A stretch of DNA of 32,110 nucleotides from an uncultured Lachnospiraceae bacterium (lineage in GTDB: Bacteria > Bacillota > Clostridia > Lachnospirales > Lachnospiraceae): positions 1 through 32,110 of the forward strand of contig CANQCD010000012.1 in assembly GCA_947589455.1 (NCBI GenBank), given 5' to 3'. Each line of letters begins with the position of its first letter. The stretch's first letter is position 1. Under the pieces are notes generated by a model, which saw only the letters and a list, made by a program, of their open reading frames with translations, did no database searches and had not been told where the DNA came from. Made by a program: the position numbers and the translations under genes. Shown piece by piece: positions 1-8,069 of this stretch.

Positions 1-2
1 TC

Positions 3-1472
3 GACCCTGCAGCTGCAACGATCAAAGTGACAGAGACTTACACGATCACGCCAATCATGACGCCAGAGAACGCATCGAATGTAACGATCGTTTATCAGGC
101 GGCAGATACAGGGATTGCCACCGTCGCAGAAGACGGAGTCGTGACCGGCGTTGCACCGGGTATGACAGTCATTGAAGTGACGGCCACAGACGGAACGACC
201 GGCAATGTATATTCTGCGATCAGCACAGTAACCGTGCTGCCGGCGCTGGAATTTACGCTCTCTCCGAGTGAAAAAAAGATTGCAGTTGGCAGGAGCTTTC
301 AGATCAAGAAAGTGATCAGTCCGGAAGATCAGGCCGAAACACCTGCTGTCTGGAAGTCGTCAAACAAGAAGATTGCAACGGTAAATAAATCAGGCAAAGT
401 TACCACGAAAAAAATTGGTAACTGTACGATTACCTGTACGCTGACGGATTATAATCAGTCAGCAGTCTGCAAAGTGACCGTCCAAAAATTAAAGACGACG
501 TTAAAGCTGGATAAAAAGAGCATCCGCCTTAATATTGGGCAGACATATCAATTAAAAAAGACGATCAAAACAAACAGCCCGACAAAGCCGTCGGTGAAAT
601 TTACATCGAGAAACAAAAAGATTGCGTCAGTCGGCAAGAAGTCTGGACGGATCAAGGCGGTAAGAGTTGGTTCGACGATCATCACGGCGAGGACAACGGA
701 CGGCGTGCACGCTACGGCAAAATGCCGCGTCACAGTTATCCGCAGGGCAAAACATGTCTATCTGAACAAGACATACGCGATTTGTTATATCGGCAGTACG
801 ATTAAGTTAAAAGCAAAAGTCAAACCAGATAATACGACGATAAAGGGGTTGAAATGGAGCAGCTCGAATAAAGACATTGCAAATGTGATCTCAACAGGAA
901 AGGTGACAGGCATCGCAGAGGGCGAGGCTTACATCAACGTCAAGACGACAGACGGAAGCAATAAGACAGCGCGCTGCCTTGTCAAAGTGACAGAGAAAGT
1001 AGCGGCGTCAAGTATCCTGGTATCACAGCAGGAACTTACTATGAAACGCGGAGACACGGCAAAACTTACCTATACTGTTCTGCCGGATAATACGACAGAT
1101 TCTGTCAAGATGGCGTCAGACAATAAGCGGGTTGCGAAAGTTACCAATAAAGGGAAGATCACTGCAGTCGGAACAGGCACGGCAACGATCACGATCACAT
1201 CGTCAAGCGGTGTGACAGCAACCGTGACAGTGCATGTTGTAGCGTTAAATAAAACCTCTGTCAGGATGCGTCAGTATGACACAGAGACGCTTAATGTATT
1301 GGGGACGGAAGACAATATCACATGGTATTCTGCAAATAAACGGATCGCGGAAGTCACAGGCGGCAGGATTGTAGCGAGAGGACTTGGTACAACATATGTG
1401 TATGCGTATGTAAACGGCTGCAAGTTAGGCTGTCGGGTTGAAGTGGTTTCTGTGGCGACTAAAAAGCGCTGA
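3..1472 (+). CDS. 5'-truncated multi-Big_2 (bacterial Ig-like) surface protein
   Basis: The frame is open to the left edge of the window, so the N-terminus and any signal peptide are missing; the first GTG at 27 is probably not the start. About 490 residues are visible. They form roughly six consecutive bacterial Ig-like (Big_2) domains of 75-85 residues, each with the hallmark pattern of a WxSSN-K-IA-V core followed by G-V/I-T/K-A-V/G-x-G-x-A/T-x-I (for example WKSSNKKIATV and WSSSNKDIANV). Such domains act as rigid spacers or adhesive modules in exported proteins. The protein is rich in Lys and Thr and ends in ATKKR without an LPxTG motif or a terminal membrane segment. It lies 49 bp upstream of recN on the same strand. 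Its place next to recN is unusual (argR is commoner there). Big_2 identity is clear; substrate and anchoring are unknown. Confidence 0.85.
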   Translation, partial: DPAAATIKVTETYTITPIMTPENASNVTIVYQAADTGIATVAEDGVVTGVAPGMTVIEVTATDGTTGNVYSAISTVTVLPALEFTLSPSEKKIAVGRSFQIKKVISPEDQAETPAVWKSSNKKIATVNKSGKVTTKKIGNCTITCTLTDYNQSAVCKVTVQKLKTTLKLDKKSIRLNIGQTYQLKKTIKTNSPTKPSVKFTSRNKKIASVGKKSGRIKAVRVGSTIITARTTDGVHATAKCRVTVIRRAKHVYLNKTYAICYIGSTIKLKAKVKPDNTTIKGLKWSSSNKDIANVISTGKVTGIAEGEAYINVKTTDGSNKTARCLVKVTEKVAASSILVSQQELTMKRGDTAKLTYTVLPDNTTDSVKMASDNKRVAKVTNKGKITAVGTGTATITITSSSGVTATVTVHVVALNKTSVRMRQYDTETLNVLGTEDNITWYSANKRIAEVTGGRIVARGLGTTYVYAYVNGCKLGCRVEVVSVATKKR

Positions 1473-1521
1473 CTATCGCTGGTGCCGGGGAGCACACAGG
1501 GGATAGGAAGGAGAAAAAGCG

Positions 1522-3204
1522 TTGTTATTGAATTTACATGTAAAAAATCTGGCGATCATTGATGAAATTGAGGTAGACTTTGCCGGCGGGCTGAATGTGC
1601 TGACCGGAGAAACCGGCGCCGGCAAATCTATCATCATTGGTTCGATCAATCTGGCGCTGGGAGGAAAAGCGGCAAAGGACGTTATCCGGAAAGGGGCGGA
1701 ATTTGCACTGGTAGAACTTACCTTTTCGGTGGAGAAAGAGTCCGACCGGAAAAAAATCGAAGAACTTGGCGTCAGTGTGCAGGATGGTGTCATTCTGATC
1801 TCGAGGAAAATATTGCCAAACCGCACAGTCAGCCGTATCAACGGCGAGACTGTGACAGTATCGGTACTTCGCCGGGCGGCGGGGTTTCTGATCGATATCC
1901 ACGGGCAGAATGAGCAGCAGTCCCTGCTCTATAAAGAAAAGCATCTTGAGATTTTAAACCGGTATGCGAGGGAAGAGATTGGCGGCAGGGCGTCCGAGTT
2001 AGCGGAGGCGTATCAGGAGTATAAACGGTTGTCAGGCGAGCTTGCGAAGCAGGATATACCGGAAGAAGAACGACTGAGGGAACTTTCTTTTCTGCAGTTT
2101 AGCTTAGAAGAGATCAGGAATGCGAACCTGGTATCAGGAGAAGAAGAGCAGCTGTCGCGGCTATACCGCAAGCTGTCAAATGCTTCTGAAACAGTGCAGG
2201 GTCTGTCGGACATCTACCGCATGACAAGCGGGGAATCTGGTTCTGTCTCCGAAAAAATAGCAGAAAGCATCCGCATTTTGTCGAGGATTTCATCCTATGA
2301 TGAGCGCGCAGGAGAATTTCTGGATCAGCTTTCTGACATAGACGGTCTGGTCACTGATTTTAACAGGGATATTTCAGATTATATAGAGGGATTGGATTTG
2401 GGGCAGGAAGAGCTGGAACAGACAGAGAAACGTCTTGATCTGGTGCGCAGCATAAAGGCGAAGTATGGCGCGACAACTGCCGAAGTGCTGGAATATGCAG
2501 AACAGACGGAAGAAAAGATTAAAAAATACGAAGAGTACGATACATACCGTGAAGAGTTAAAAGTACAGAAAGCAGTTTTGGAAGAGCGGCTGGAGAAATT
2601 ATCTTCCGAAGTCTCAGAGATACGCAAGGGTGCGGCAAAACGACTGGAATGTGAGATTGCGGAAGCGTTGGCGGATTTAAACTTTTTACAGGTGCAGTTT
2701 GCAGTGGAAGTCAGGAGAAGGGAGACAATCCAGGAGACGGGGATAGACGAGGTAGAATTTATGCTCTCCGCCAATCCCGGAGAAGGGCTCCGCCCACTCG
2801 GTGCGGCGGCGTCCGGAGGCGAACTTTCAAGGATCATGCTGGCGGTCAAAGCAGTGCTGGCAGAGCATGACGAGATCGACACGATGATCTTCGATGAGAT
2901 CGACGTAGGAATCAGCGGCCGTACGGCGCAAAAAGTGGCGGAAAAGATGTCGCTGATCGGAAAAACACATCAGGTGATTTGCATCTCTCATCTCGCACAG
3001 ATTGCGGCGATGGCAGACACACAGTATCTGATTGAAAAAGAAAACGAGCCGGATCACACGCAGACAACCATCCGTGCGTTAAATGAAGAAGAATCGGTAT
3101 CTGAATTGGCGCGGATCCTGGGAGGTGCGAAGATCACAGACGCGGTTTTTGAAAGCGCAAGGGAGATGAAAGAGCTTGCCATGCAGCTTAGGGAGAAAAG
3201 ATAG
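1522..3204 (+). CDS. recN: DNA repair ATPase RecN
   Basis: RecN is an SMC-like ATPase that acts early in recombinational repair of double-strand breaks in the cytoplasm. The 560-aa length matches the family (about 550-575). Visible landmarks are the N-terminal KNLAIIDEIEVDF strand and Walker A GETGAGKS at residues 29-36, a long helical coiled-coil middle (about 150-380), and the C-terminal ATPase half with the ABC signature AASGGELSRIML, Walker B MIFDEIDVGISG and the ISHLAQIAAMAD motif. The start is a TTG placed 8 nt after the ribosome binding site GGAAGGAG (1506-1513), and begins MLLNLHVKNLAIID as in other RecN proteins. The order recN-spoIVB-spo0A is the conserved Firmicutes arrangement. 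No damage or truncation is seen. Confidence 0.97.
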   Translation: MLLNLHVKNLAIIDEIEVDFAGGLNVLTGETGAGKSIIIGSINLALGGKAAKDVIRKGAEFALVELTFSVEKESDRKKIEELGVSVQDGVILISRKILPNRTVSRINGETVTVSVLRRAAGFLIDIHGQNEQQSLLYKEKHLEILNRYAREEIGGRASELAEAYQEYKRLSGELAKQDIPEEERLRELSFLQFSLEEIRNANLVSGEEEQLSRLYRKLSNASETVQGLSDIYRMTSGESGSVSEKIAESIRILSRISSYDERAGEFLDQLSDIDGLVTDFNRDISDYIEGLDLGQEELEQTEKRLDLVRSIKAKYGATTAEVLEYAEQTEEKIKKYEEYDTYREELKVQKAVLEERLEKLSSEVSEIRKGAAKRLECEIAEALADLNFLQVQFAVEVRRRETIQETGIDEVEFMLSANPGEGLRPLGAAASGGELSRIMLAVKAVLAEHDEIDTMIFDEIDVGISGRTAQKVAEKMSLIGKTHQVICISHLAQIAAMADTQYLIEKENEPDHTQTTIRALNEEESVSELARILGGAKITDAVFESAREMKELAMQLREKR

Positions 3205-3330
3205 CCTTCCGGCATTTATTTTCCAGGCGTGACAGTGGAAGAACAGGAAAAGGCAGTAGAGTTCTATTGTCTTTGTGATTCATTTTGTAAAAAAAGAGAT
3301 ATTTTGATAAGGAAAGCATAAAATTTTCAG

Positions 3331-3370
3331 ACTGGTATATGATATCAAATATACCAGTTTATTTTACTTT
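3331..3370 (+). terminator. AT-rich hairpin, probable recN terminator
   Basis: A perfect 9-bp stem (ACTGGTATA at 3331-3339 with TATACCAGT at 3350-3358) encloses a 10-nt loop and is followed by a T-rich run with interruptions (TTTATTTTACTTT). It lies 127 bp after the recN stop. The stem is AT-rich, so termination strength is uncertain. Confidence 0.55.
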
Positions 3371-3397
3371 ATAGGAAAATTCTCGTTTCCTATAAAG
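3367..3397. repeat. 12-bp perfect inverted repeat before spoIVB
   Basis: CTTTATAGGAAA (3367-3378) and TTTCCTATAAAG (3386-3397) form a perfect 12-bp stem with a 7-nt loop, directly after the recN hairpin. The half-site TTTCCTAT...ATAAA recurs in expanded form at 24322-24339 and 27232-27249, so this may belong to a dispersed motif. No T-run follows. It could be a regulator site or an RNA hairpin in the spoIVB 5' region. Confidence 0.5.
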
Positions 3398-3494
3398 CAA
3401 AAATATTCATGCGCACAACCAGCAAAAGAAAATGTCACTTTGTGACGCTGGCTGGCGCGGCAAGCGGACGTCAAAATTTTTCGGAGGTCACAAA

Positions 3495-4826
3495 ATGAGT
3501 CAGAGGCGTTTCAGAAGAAGAAAAGGGAGCGGATTATTATCGCCGGCAGTTATGACAAAAAGGCAGAGACGGAAACTTCGCGCAGTGATCAGCGCGCTTT
3601 TATTTGTCAATGTCCTTTTGATCGGGGTATGGTATTGGAATGCGATGGACAAGAAGGTCCCGAGCCATATTTATCTGTTCCGAAACCGGGGAATGCAGAT
3701 AGACTTTTCCGTGCCAATGGTAGGAAGCCTGCGAGAGGCTCAGGACGTGATCGCAGTGCAAAACAGCGGCGGCGCCGGTTCAGGCAGCGGGGATTTCTCA
3801 CTGGATCGCCCGCTGACAGTGACGGCGAGCCAGATTGGGAGCTATCGGGCAGAAGTAAAGTTATTCGGTCTGTTTCATTATAAATATATCCACTTTGACG
3901 TGATAGACGAGGCAAAAGTAATGCCGTCCGGAAAAGCAGTTGGTTTGTATCTGCAGTCAGACGGTATCATGGTTCTAGGCACATCAAAGATTCAGGGAAG
4001 GGATGGGTTTTCTTATGAGCCCGCAAAAGACATCCTGCAGCCCGGCGACCGGATCTATCAGGTAGAAGACAAACCAGTAGAGAGTATAGACGAAGTAATA
4101 CAGGTACTGCAGCAGAGTCACAAAAAGAAAGTAAAATTGCAATTAGTCCGAGAAAAAAACAAGATCAATGTCAAGCTGGAGACAGTTTATACCAAAGATG
4201 GCGAATACAAAATAGGGGTATGGCTGCGGGAAGACACAGAAGGGATTGGCACATTATCCTTTGTCACAGAAAACAACCAGTTTGCGGCATTAGGACACGG
4301 AATCGCGGATGTCGATACCGGAAAATTGATAGAACTGCAGAAAGGGACGGTTTATCCGGCACAGATCCAGGGCATAAAAAAAGGAAAAGCCGGCGAGCCA
4401 GGCGAACTGATTGGAAGCGTGAAACTAGGGACGTCCAATCTGTTAGGCGTCATCAAAAGCAACACAGAATTAGGAATCACCGGGGACGTAGCGGCACAGG
4501 CATACACATACAACGAAAGCAGGGCGCTTCCGGTAGGATTAAAACAAGAAGTACAAGAAGGAAAAGCCTGGATTTATTGCCAGTTAGGAGGCGCAGTAGA
4601 AAAATTTGAAGTCGAGATAGAAGAAATCAACCGAAATTCAAGAGACAACAAAGGAATGGTGCTAAGGATAACAGACAAAAGACTACTAAAACAGACAGGC
4701 GGCATCGTACAGGGAATGAGCGGCGCACCCATTATCCAAAACGGAAAAGTCATCGGAGCAGTTACCCACGTCTTCGTCAACGACCCAGCCGGAGGTTATG
4801 GGACCTTTATGGAAAATATGCTATAA
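3495..4826 (+). CDS. spoIVB: SpoIVB peptidase (stage IV sporulation protein B)
   Basis: SpoIVB is the forespore-secreted serine peptidase that cleaves SpoIVFA and so triggers processing of pro-sigma-K in the mother cell. The chosen ATG lies 8 nt after CGGAGG (3483-3488); an earlier in-frame start at 3432 has no ribosome binding site. That gives 443 aa (B. subtilis about 426). A single N-terminal membrane segment or uncleaved signal covers residues 29-49, a PDZ domain about 145-230, and the S55 peptidase domain the C-terminal half. The catalytic His is in FAALGHGIAD (H268) and the nucleophile in GMSGAPII (S409); the RITDKRLL segment holds the likely Asp. The stop codon abuts a large palindrome at 4827. 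The gene sits between recN and spo0A as in most spore formers. Family assignment is secure. Confidence 0.96.
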   Translation: MSQRRFRRRKGSGLLSPAVMTKRQRRKLRAVISALLFVNVLLIGVWYWNAMDKKVPSHIYLFRNRGMQIDFSVPMVGSLREAQDVIAVQNSGGAGSGSGDFSLDRPLTVTASQIGSYRAEVKLFGLFHYKYIHFDVIDEAKVMPSGKAVGLYLQSDGIMVLGTSKIQGRDGFSYEPAKDILQPGDRIYQVEDKPVESIDEVIQVLQQSHKKKVKLQLVREKNKINVKLETVYTKDGEYKIGVWLREDTEGIGTLSFVTENNQFAALGHGIADVDTGKLIELQKGTVYPAQIQGIKKGKAGEPGELIGSVKLGTSNLLGVIKSNTELGITGDVAAQAYTYNESRALPVGLKQEVQEGKAWIYCQLGGAVEKFEVEIEEINRNSRDNKGMVLRITDKRLLKQTGGIVQGMSGAPIIQNGKVIGAVTHVFVNDPAGGYGTFMENML

Positions 4827-5011
4827 GCAACGAGCCGTGCACTCGCGACGCCCCAGTCACTGCCGCAAGCTTGCTTGCAGGCAGTGACTGGGGCGTCGCG
4901 AGTATAGGGCGAGAGCCCGACACCGAGGCGAAGCGAAGCGGAGACGAGGTGCACGGCTCGTTGCGGAGAAGGGCGAGAGCCCGACACCGAGGCGAAGCGA
5001 AGGTGCACGGC
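4827..5011. repeat. Composite GC-rich palindrome with 33-bp direct repeats between spoIVB and spo0A
   Basis: Nested inverted repeats begin immediately after the spoIVB stop. The inner arms are 24 bp, perfect (4841-4864 with 4880-4903; core GACGCCCCAGTCACTGCC), and extend by GCAAGC/GCTTGC toward the loop. The outer arms are 16 bp, perfect (4827-4842 with 4949-4964; GCAACGAGCCGTGCAC). A 33-bp direct repeat starting AGGGCGAGAGCCC occurs at 4906-4938 and 4970-5002, each containing the mini-hairpin GGGC-GAGA-GCCC, and GTGCACGGC follows at 4949 and 5003. The block is far more GC-rich than its surroundings and has no plausible gene. It looks like a dispersed palindromic element; it should also isolate spo0A from upstream transcription. 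Confidence 0.85.
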
Positions 5012-5026
5012 GCAGTATTAACCTTA

Positions 5027-5033
5027 TGTCGAA
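5027..5033 (+). promoter_or_regulatory. 0A box (Spo0A binding site) upstream of spo0A
   Basis: TGTCGAA matches the consensus Spo0A-binding heptamer exactly and lies about 20 bp upstream of the -35 of the spo0A promoter. Binding of Spo0A~P to its own promoter region is established in Bacillus; here it is inferred from the motif and position. Confidence 0.6.
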
Positions 5034-5052
5034 AAGTAACAGCTCTTTTACG

Positions 5053-5080
5053 TTGTAACTCCCACTCCATTGCATATAAT
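5053..5080 (+). promoter_or_regulatory. Vegetative-type promoter of spo0A
   Basis: TTGTAA (5053-5058), a 16-bp spacer and a perfect TATAAT (5075-5080) stand 57 bp before the spo0A ATG. A sigma-H promoter was not identified with confidence. Confidence 0.65.
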
Positions 5081-5136
5081 AAAAGTAACGGGGATTGTCC
5101 TGCAATAATCCAACAGCAAGTAGAAAGGAAACCAGA

Positions 5137-5928
5137 ATGCAAAGTGTAAAAGTATTAATCGTAGACGACAACAAAAGAATTGTTAATTTATTAAAAGAAG
5201 CGCTTGCAAAAGAAGAAGAAATACAGGTAGCAGGAACAGCAGGAGATGGGGAAGAAGCATTAAAAATGATCCATATGTTAAAGCCAGATGTCGTATTACT
5301 AGATTTAATTATGCCCAAAATAGACGGATTAGGAGTAATGGAACGTTTAAAGAACGGAGATTACGAAGATAAGCCCCAGATCATAGTCGTATCTGCAGTC
5401 AGCCAGGAAAATGTGACAGAACACGCTTTCTCCCTCGGTGCAGCATACTACATTTTAAAACCATTTGACACCAGAGTATTAATATCCAGAGTCAAGGCAG
5501 TAGGGATCAATGGAAGAGGAGAAAATACAGTGATCAGCACCGTTTTTGAAAACAATCTGCCCAAATACCAGAACACGCTTGAAGCAGAAGTGACCAATAT
5601 TATACATGAGATCGGCGTGCCGGCACACATCAAAGGCTATCAGTATCTGCGGGACGCCATCATCATGTCGGTAAATGACGGAGAGATGCTAGGCTCGATC
5701 ACAAAGAGGCTATATCCGACTATCGCCAAGAATCATCAGACAACATCAAGCAGGGTAGAGCGCGCCATACGCCATGCAATCGAAGTCGCGTGGAGTCGGG
5801 GAAAGATGGATACGATTGAAGAGCTGTTCGGATATACAGTAAGTTCGAGAAAAGGAAAGCCGACAAACTCCGAGTTTGTCGCATTGATCGCAGATAAGAT
5901 CAGACTGGAATATAAAATGCGCGCATAG
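5137..5928 (+). CDS. spo0A: Sporulation master regulator Spo0A
   Basis: Spo0A is the response regulator that commits the cell to sporulation; when phosphorylated it binds 0A boxes (TGTCGAA). The 263-aa length matches the family (267 in B. subtilis). The receiver domain covers residues 1-125, with the acidic pair D10/D11 (IVDDNKR), the phospho-acceptor D56 ([13 protein letters not shown]) and the conserved Lys in ILKPFD. After a short linker the DNA-binding domain contains the diagnostic [17 protein letters not shown] and [16 protein letters not shown] segments. The ATG at 5137 follows AAAGGAAA; an in-frame ATG at 5095 upstream lacks a ribosome binding site and would add residues not found in the family. 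It has its own promoter and a 0A box (autoregulation) and its own terminator, so it is a single-gene unit. Confidence 0.98.
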   Translation: MQSVKVLIVDDNKRIVNLLKEALAKEEEIQVAGTAGDGEEALKMIHMLKPDVVLLDLIMPKIDGLGVMERLKNGDYEDKPQIIVVSAVSQENVTEHAFSLGAAYYILKPFDTRVLISRVKAVGINGRGENTVISTVFENNLPKYQNTLEAEVTNIIHEIGVPAHIKGYQYLRDAIIMSVNDGEMLGSITKRLYPTIAKNHQTTSSRVERAIRHAIEVAWSRGKMDTIEELFGYTVSSRKGKPTNSEFVALIADKIRLEYKMRA

Positions 5929-5945
5929 CAGCGAAAAGAGGAAAG

Positions 5946-5970
5946 AGCCGGGAGAGATTCCGGCTTTTTT
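5946..5970 (+). terminator. spo0A intrinsic terminator
   Basis: AGCCGG (5946-5951) pairs with CCGGCT (5960-5965), followed by TTTTTT ending at 5970. It lies 18 bp after the spo0A stop. Confidence 0.85.
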
Positions 5971-6151
5971 CCGTGCAGAGCCGCAAAGAACGACTGCTTT
6001 CCACCCCCCTGCGGCAGCGTGGCAGCGCTTTTTTTAGAGAACTCCCGCTCAAATTTTCAGTATCACAGAAAAGGGAAGAAGACAATGCGCGGCGCTTTTT
6101 GCAGAAAAACTCTCGCCCCTGGTATTTTTACAAAATCTGCAAGAAAGTTCT

Positions 6152-6179
6152 TTGCATGGAAAGGATTTTAAGATATAAT
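6152..6179 (+). promoter_or_regulatory. glgA promoter
   Basis: TTGCAT (6152-6157), a 16-bp spacer and a perfect TATAAT (6174-6179). The start of transcription would be near 6186, giving a 5' untranslated leader of about 145 nt before glgA. The stretch 5971-6150 upstream shows no gene: an open frame across it has no ribosome binding site and no recognisable protein. Confidence 0.7.
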
Positions 6180-6223
6180 AGAAATGGAGATTTCAGAAAT
6201 CAGTTCGGACTTAAAAAGGCATT

Positions 6224-6298
6224 GGCTATTTGTGCTGGGGCGTCACAAATGGCTTTGAAGGCAGATGAGAAATGGCGTACGCAGCCAATCTCATCGCC
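6224..6298 (+). promoter_or_regulatory. Structured 5' leader of glgA (two hairpins)
   Basis: Hairpin 1 pairs GGCTATTTGTG (6224-6234) with CACAAATGGCT (6244-6254), 11 bp including two G-U pairs. Hairpin 2 is a bulged 14-bp stem: GGC (6260-6262), GATGAGA (6264-6270) and TGGC (6273-6276) pair with GCCA (6284-6287), TCTCATC (6289-6295) and GCC (6296-6298), with loop GTACGCA. There is no T-run, so control, if any, would be at translation or stability. It matches no riboswitch class that I can recognise. Confidence 0.55.
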
Positions 6299-6331
6299 CT
6301 GGCATGTCAACGCTTCGGAATGGAGGTTACT

Positions 6332-7768
6332 ATGAAGAATGTATTATTTGTTGCATCAGAGTGTGTGCCGTTTATTAAGACAGGGGGATTGGCAGATGTA
6401 GTGGGTTCTCTGCCAAAATATTTTGATAAGAATGAATTTGATGTCCGCGTAATGATTCCCAAATATGCCTGTATCCCGGAAGAGTGGAAACAGAAAATGA
6501 ATTATATTACCCATTTTTATATTGATCTGGCATGGAGAAAACAATACGTAGGGATTTTAGAAATGGAATACGAAGGAGTAAAATTCTATTTTGTAGATAA
6601 TGAATTTTACTTTGCCGGATTTCATCCATACGGAAATATCCATGAAGATATTGAAAAGTTTGCGTTTTTCTGCAAAGCTTCCTTATCTGCGCTTCCAAGT
6701 ATTGAGTTCCGTCCTGATATCATTCACTGTCATGACTGGCAGACAGGCTTGATTCCTGTTTACCTGAAAGATATGTTCAGTGAAAATCCGTTTTATCACA
6801 ACATCAAGACGATCATGACGATACATAACCTGAAATTTCAGGGAGTGTGGAATTTACAGAAGGTAAAAGATATCACCGGACTGAAAAATTATTTCTTCAC
6901 CGCAGATAAGCTGGAGGCATACGGCGACGCGAATTATTTAAAAGGCGGTATTGTGTATGCAGATTTAGTCACAACGGTAAGCGACTCTTATGCAGAAGAG
7001 ATTAAGATGCCGTTTTACGGCGAGCATCTGGATGGATTGATGCGCGCCAGGAGCAACAGCCTGGTCGGCATTGTAAATGGACTGGATTACAATGAATACA
7101 ATCCGGAAACAGACCCGATGATCTTCAAAAATTATAATGCCAAAACATTCCGCAAAGAAAAGGTAAAAAATAAACGCGGTCTTCAGAAAGAATTAGGGCT
7201 TGCCGAAGATGACAAAAAATTTATGATTGGTATCTGTTCCCGGCTGACAGACCAGAAAGGCTTTGATCTGATCGATTATGTGATTGAGGAGATTTGTGCC
7301 GAGGATACGCAGTTAGTCGTGCTTGGTACCGGCGAAGAACGCTATGAAAACCTGTTCCGCCATTTTGAGTGGAAATACCATGATAGAGTATCTGCCAATA
7401 TTTTTTATTCTAATGAGCGTTCTCACAAGCTGTATGCGGCGTGTGATGCATTTTTGATGCCGTCTCTGTTTGAACCGTGCGGTTTAAGCCAGCTGATGAG
7501 CCTGCGCTACGGTACAGTCCCGATCGTACGTGAGACAGGCGGGCTGCGCGATACGGTTGAGCCATATAATGAATACGAGAGCAAAGGGACGGGATTCTCA
7601 TTCTGTAATTATAATGCGCATGAGATGCTCAACACAATACGTTATGCAAAGGATGTATATTATAACCACAGGAGAGAATGGAACAAGATCATTGACCGCG
7701 GCATGGCAATGGATTTTTCATGGAACAGCTCAGCGGCAAAATATGCAGAATTATACAATCGTCTGTAA
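6332..7768 (+). CDS. glgA: Glycogen (starch) synthase, ADP-glucose type, GT5
   Basis: GlgA elongates alpha-1,4-glucan chains from ADP-glucose in the cytoplasm, storing carbon before starvation or sporulation. The 478-aa length matches the family (477 in E. coli). The N-terminal nucleotide-sugar motif KTGGLADVVG starts at K16 (MKNVLFVASECVPFIKTGG); IHCHDWQTGLIP follows, and the C-terminal Rossmann half has GICSRLTDQKGFDLI and the donor-site motif SLFEPCGLSQLMSLRYGTVP. The ATG at 6332 is preceded by GGAGG (6322-6326). It stands alone: no glgC or glgB is nearby in the window, so it is not in a glycogen operon here. Transcription probably comes from the promoter at 6152 with a structured leader. 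Confidence 0.96.
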   Translation: MKNVLFVASECVPFIKTGGLADVVGSLPKYFDKNEFDVRVMIPKYACIPEEWKQKMNYITHFYIDLAWRKQYVGILEMEYEGVKFYFVDNEFYFAGFHPYGNIHEDIEKFAFFCKASLSALPSIEFRPDIIHCHDWQTGLIPVYLKDMFSENPFYHNIKTIMTIHNLKFQGVWNLQKVKDITGLKNYFFTADKLEAYGDANYLKGGIVYADLVTTVSDSYAEEIKMPFYGEHLDGLMRARSNSLVGIVNGLDYNEYNPETDPMIFKNYNAKTFRKEKVKNKRGLQKELGLAEDDKKFMIGICSRLTDQKGFDLIDYVIEEICAEDTQLVVLGTGEERYENLFRHFEWKYHDRVSANIFYSNERSHKLYAACDAFLMPSLFEPCGLSQLMSLRYGTVPIVRETGGLRDTVEPYNEYESKGTGFSFCNYNAHEMLNTIRYAKDVYYNHRREWNKIIDRGMAMDFSWNSSAAKYAELYNRL

Positions 7769-7795
7769 AAAGGGAACAACGCCATACGGCAAAAG

Positions 7796-7827
7796 AGGTC
7801 CTGTGCTTTTGTGGAAGCACAGGACCT
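7796..7827. terminator. Perfect 13-bp hairpin after glgA
   Basis: AGGTCCTGTGCTT (7796-7808) pairs perfectly with AAGCACAGGACCT (7815-7827) around a 6-nt loop, 27 bp after the glgA stop. The T-run on the plus side is missing, so it may be a weak terminator or a 3' stabilising hairpin. Confidence 0.55.
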
Positions 7828-7869
7828 GAAAGATTCTATGAGTTTATATAAATTTTTTGAGATTTTCGC

Positions 7870-7898
7870 TTGACCTTTTGGAAAGATTATTATAAAAT
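7870..7898 (+). promoter_or_regulatory. tRNA-Thr promoter
   Basis: TTGACC (7870-7875), a 17-bp spacer and TAAAAT (7893-7898) stand 10 bp before the tRNA 5' end. Confidence 0.75.
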
Positions 7899-7908
7899 AA
7901 TTATCAGT

Positions 7909-7981
7909 GCTGAAATAGCTCAGTTGGTAGAGCACTTCACTCGTAATGAAGGGGTCGTCGGTTCGAGTCCGATTTTCAGCT
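7909..7981 (+). tRNA. tRNA-Thr (anticodon CGU)
   Basis: A full cloverleaf can be drawn. The acceptor stem is GCTGAAA (7909-7915) with TTTCAGC; the D arm contains AGCTCAGTTGGTAGAGC; the anticodon arm is CTTCA-CTCGTAA-TGAAG with anticodon CGT, which reads the Thr codon ACG; the T arm contains GGTTCGAGTCC. The discriminator is T7981 and the CCA tail is not encoded. It is a single-gene unit with its own promoter and terminator. Confidence 0.97.
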
Positions 7982-7991
7982 TAAAAAAAGA

Positions 7992-8024
7992 AGTTCTGGA
8001 GATCATGGATTTCCAGAGCTTTTT
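7992..8024 (+). terminator. tRNA-Thr terminator
   Basis: AGTTCTGGA (7992-8000) pairs with TCCAGAGCT (8012-8020) and is followed by TTTTT. It begins 10 nt after the tRNA. Confidence 0.85.
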
Positions 8025-8069
8025 ATATTCCAGGACAAGATCTTGAGGGCTGGAAAGGAGGCGGGGATC

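Noticed and set aside
4796-5318. Several minus-strand frames over the spoIVB-spo0A gap
   Set aside because: They only translate the GC-rich palindromic repeats and the antisense of spo0A.
5973-6335. A 120-codon open frame between spo0A and glgA
   Set aside because: It crosses the glgA promoter and leader, has no ribosome binding site and resembles no protein.
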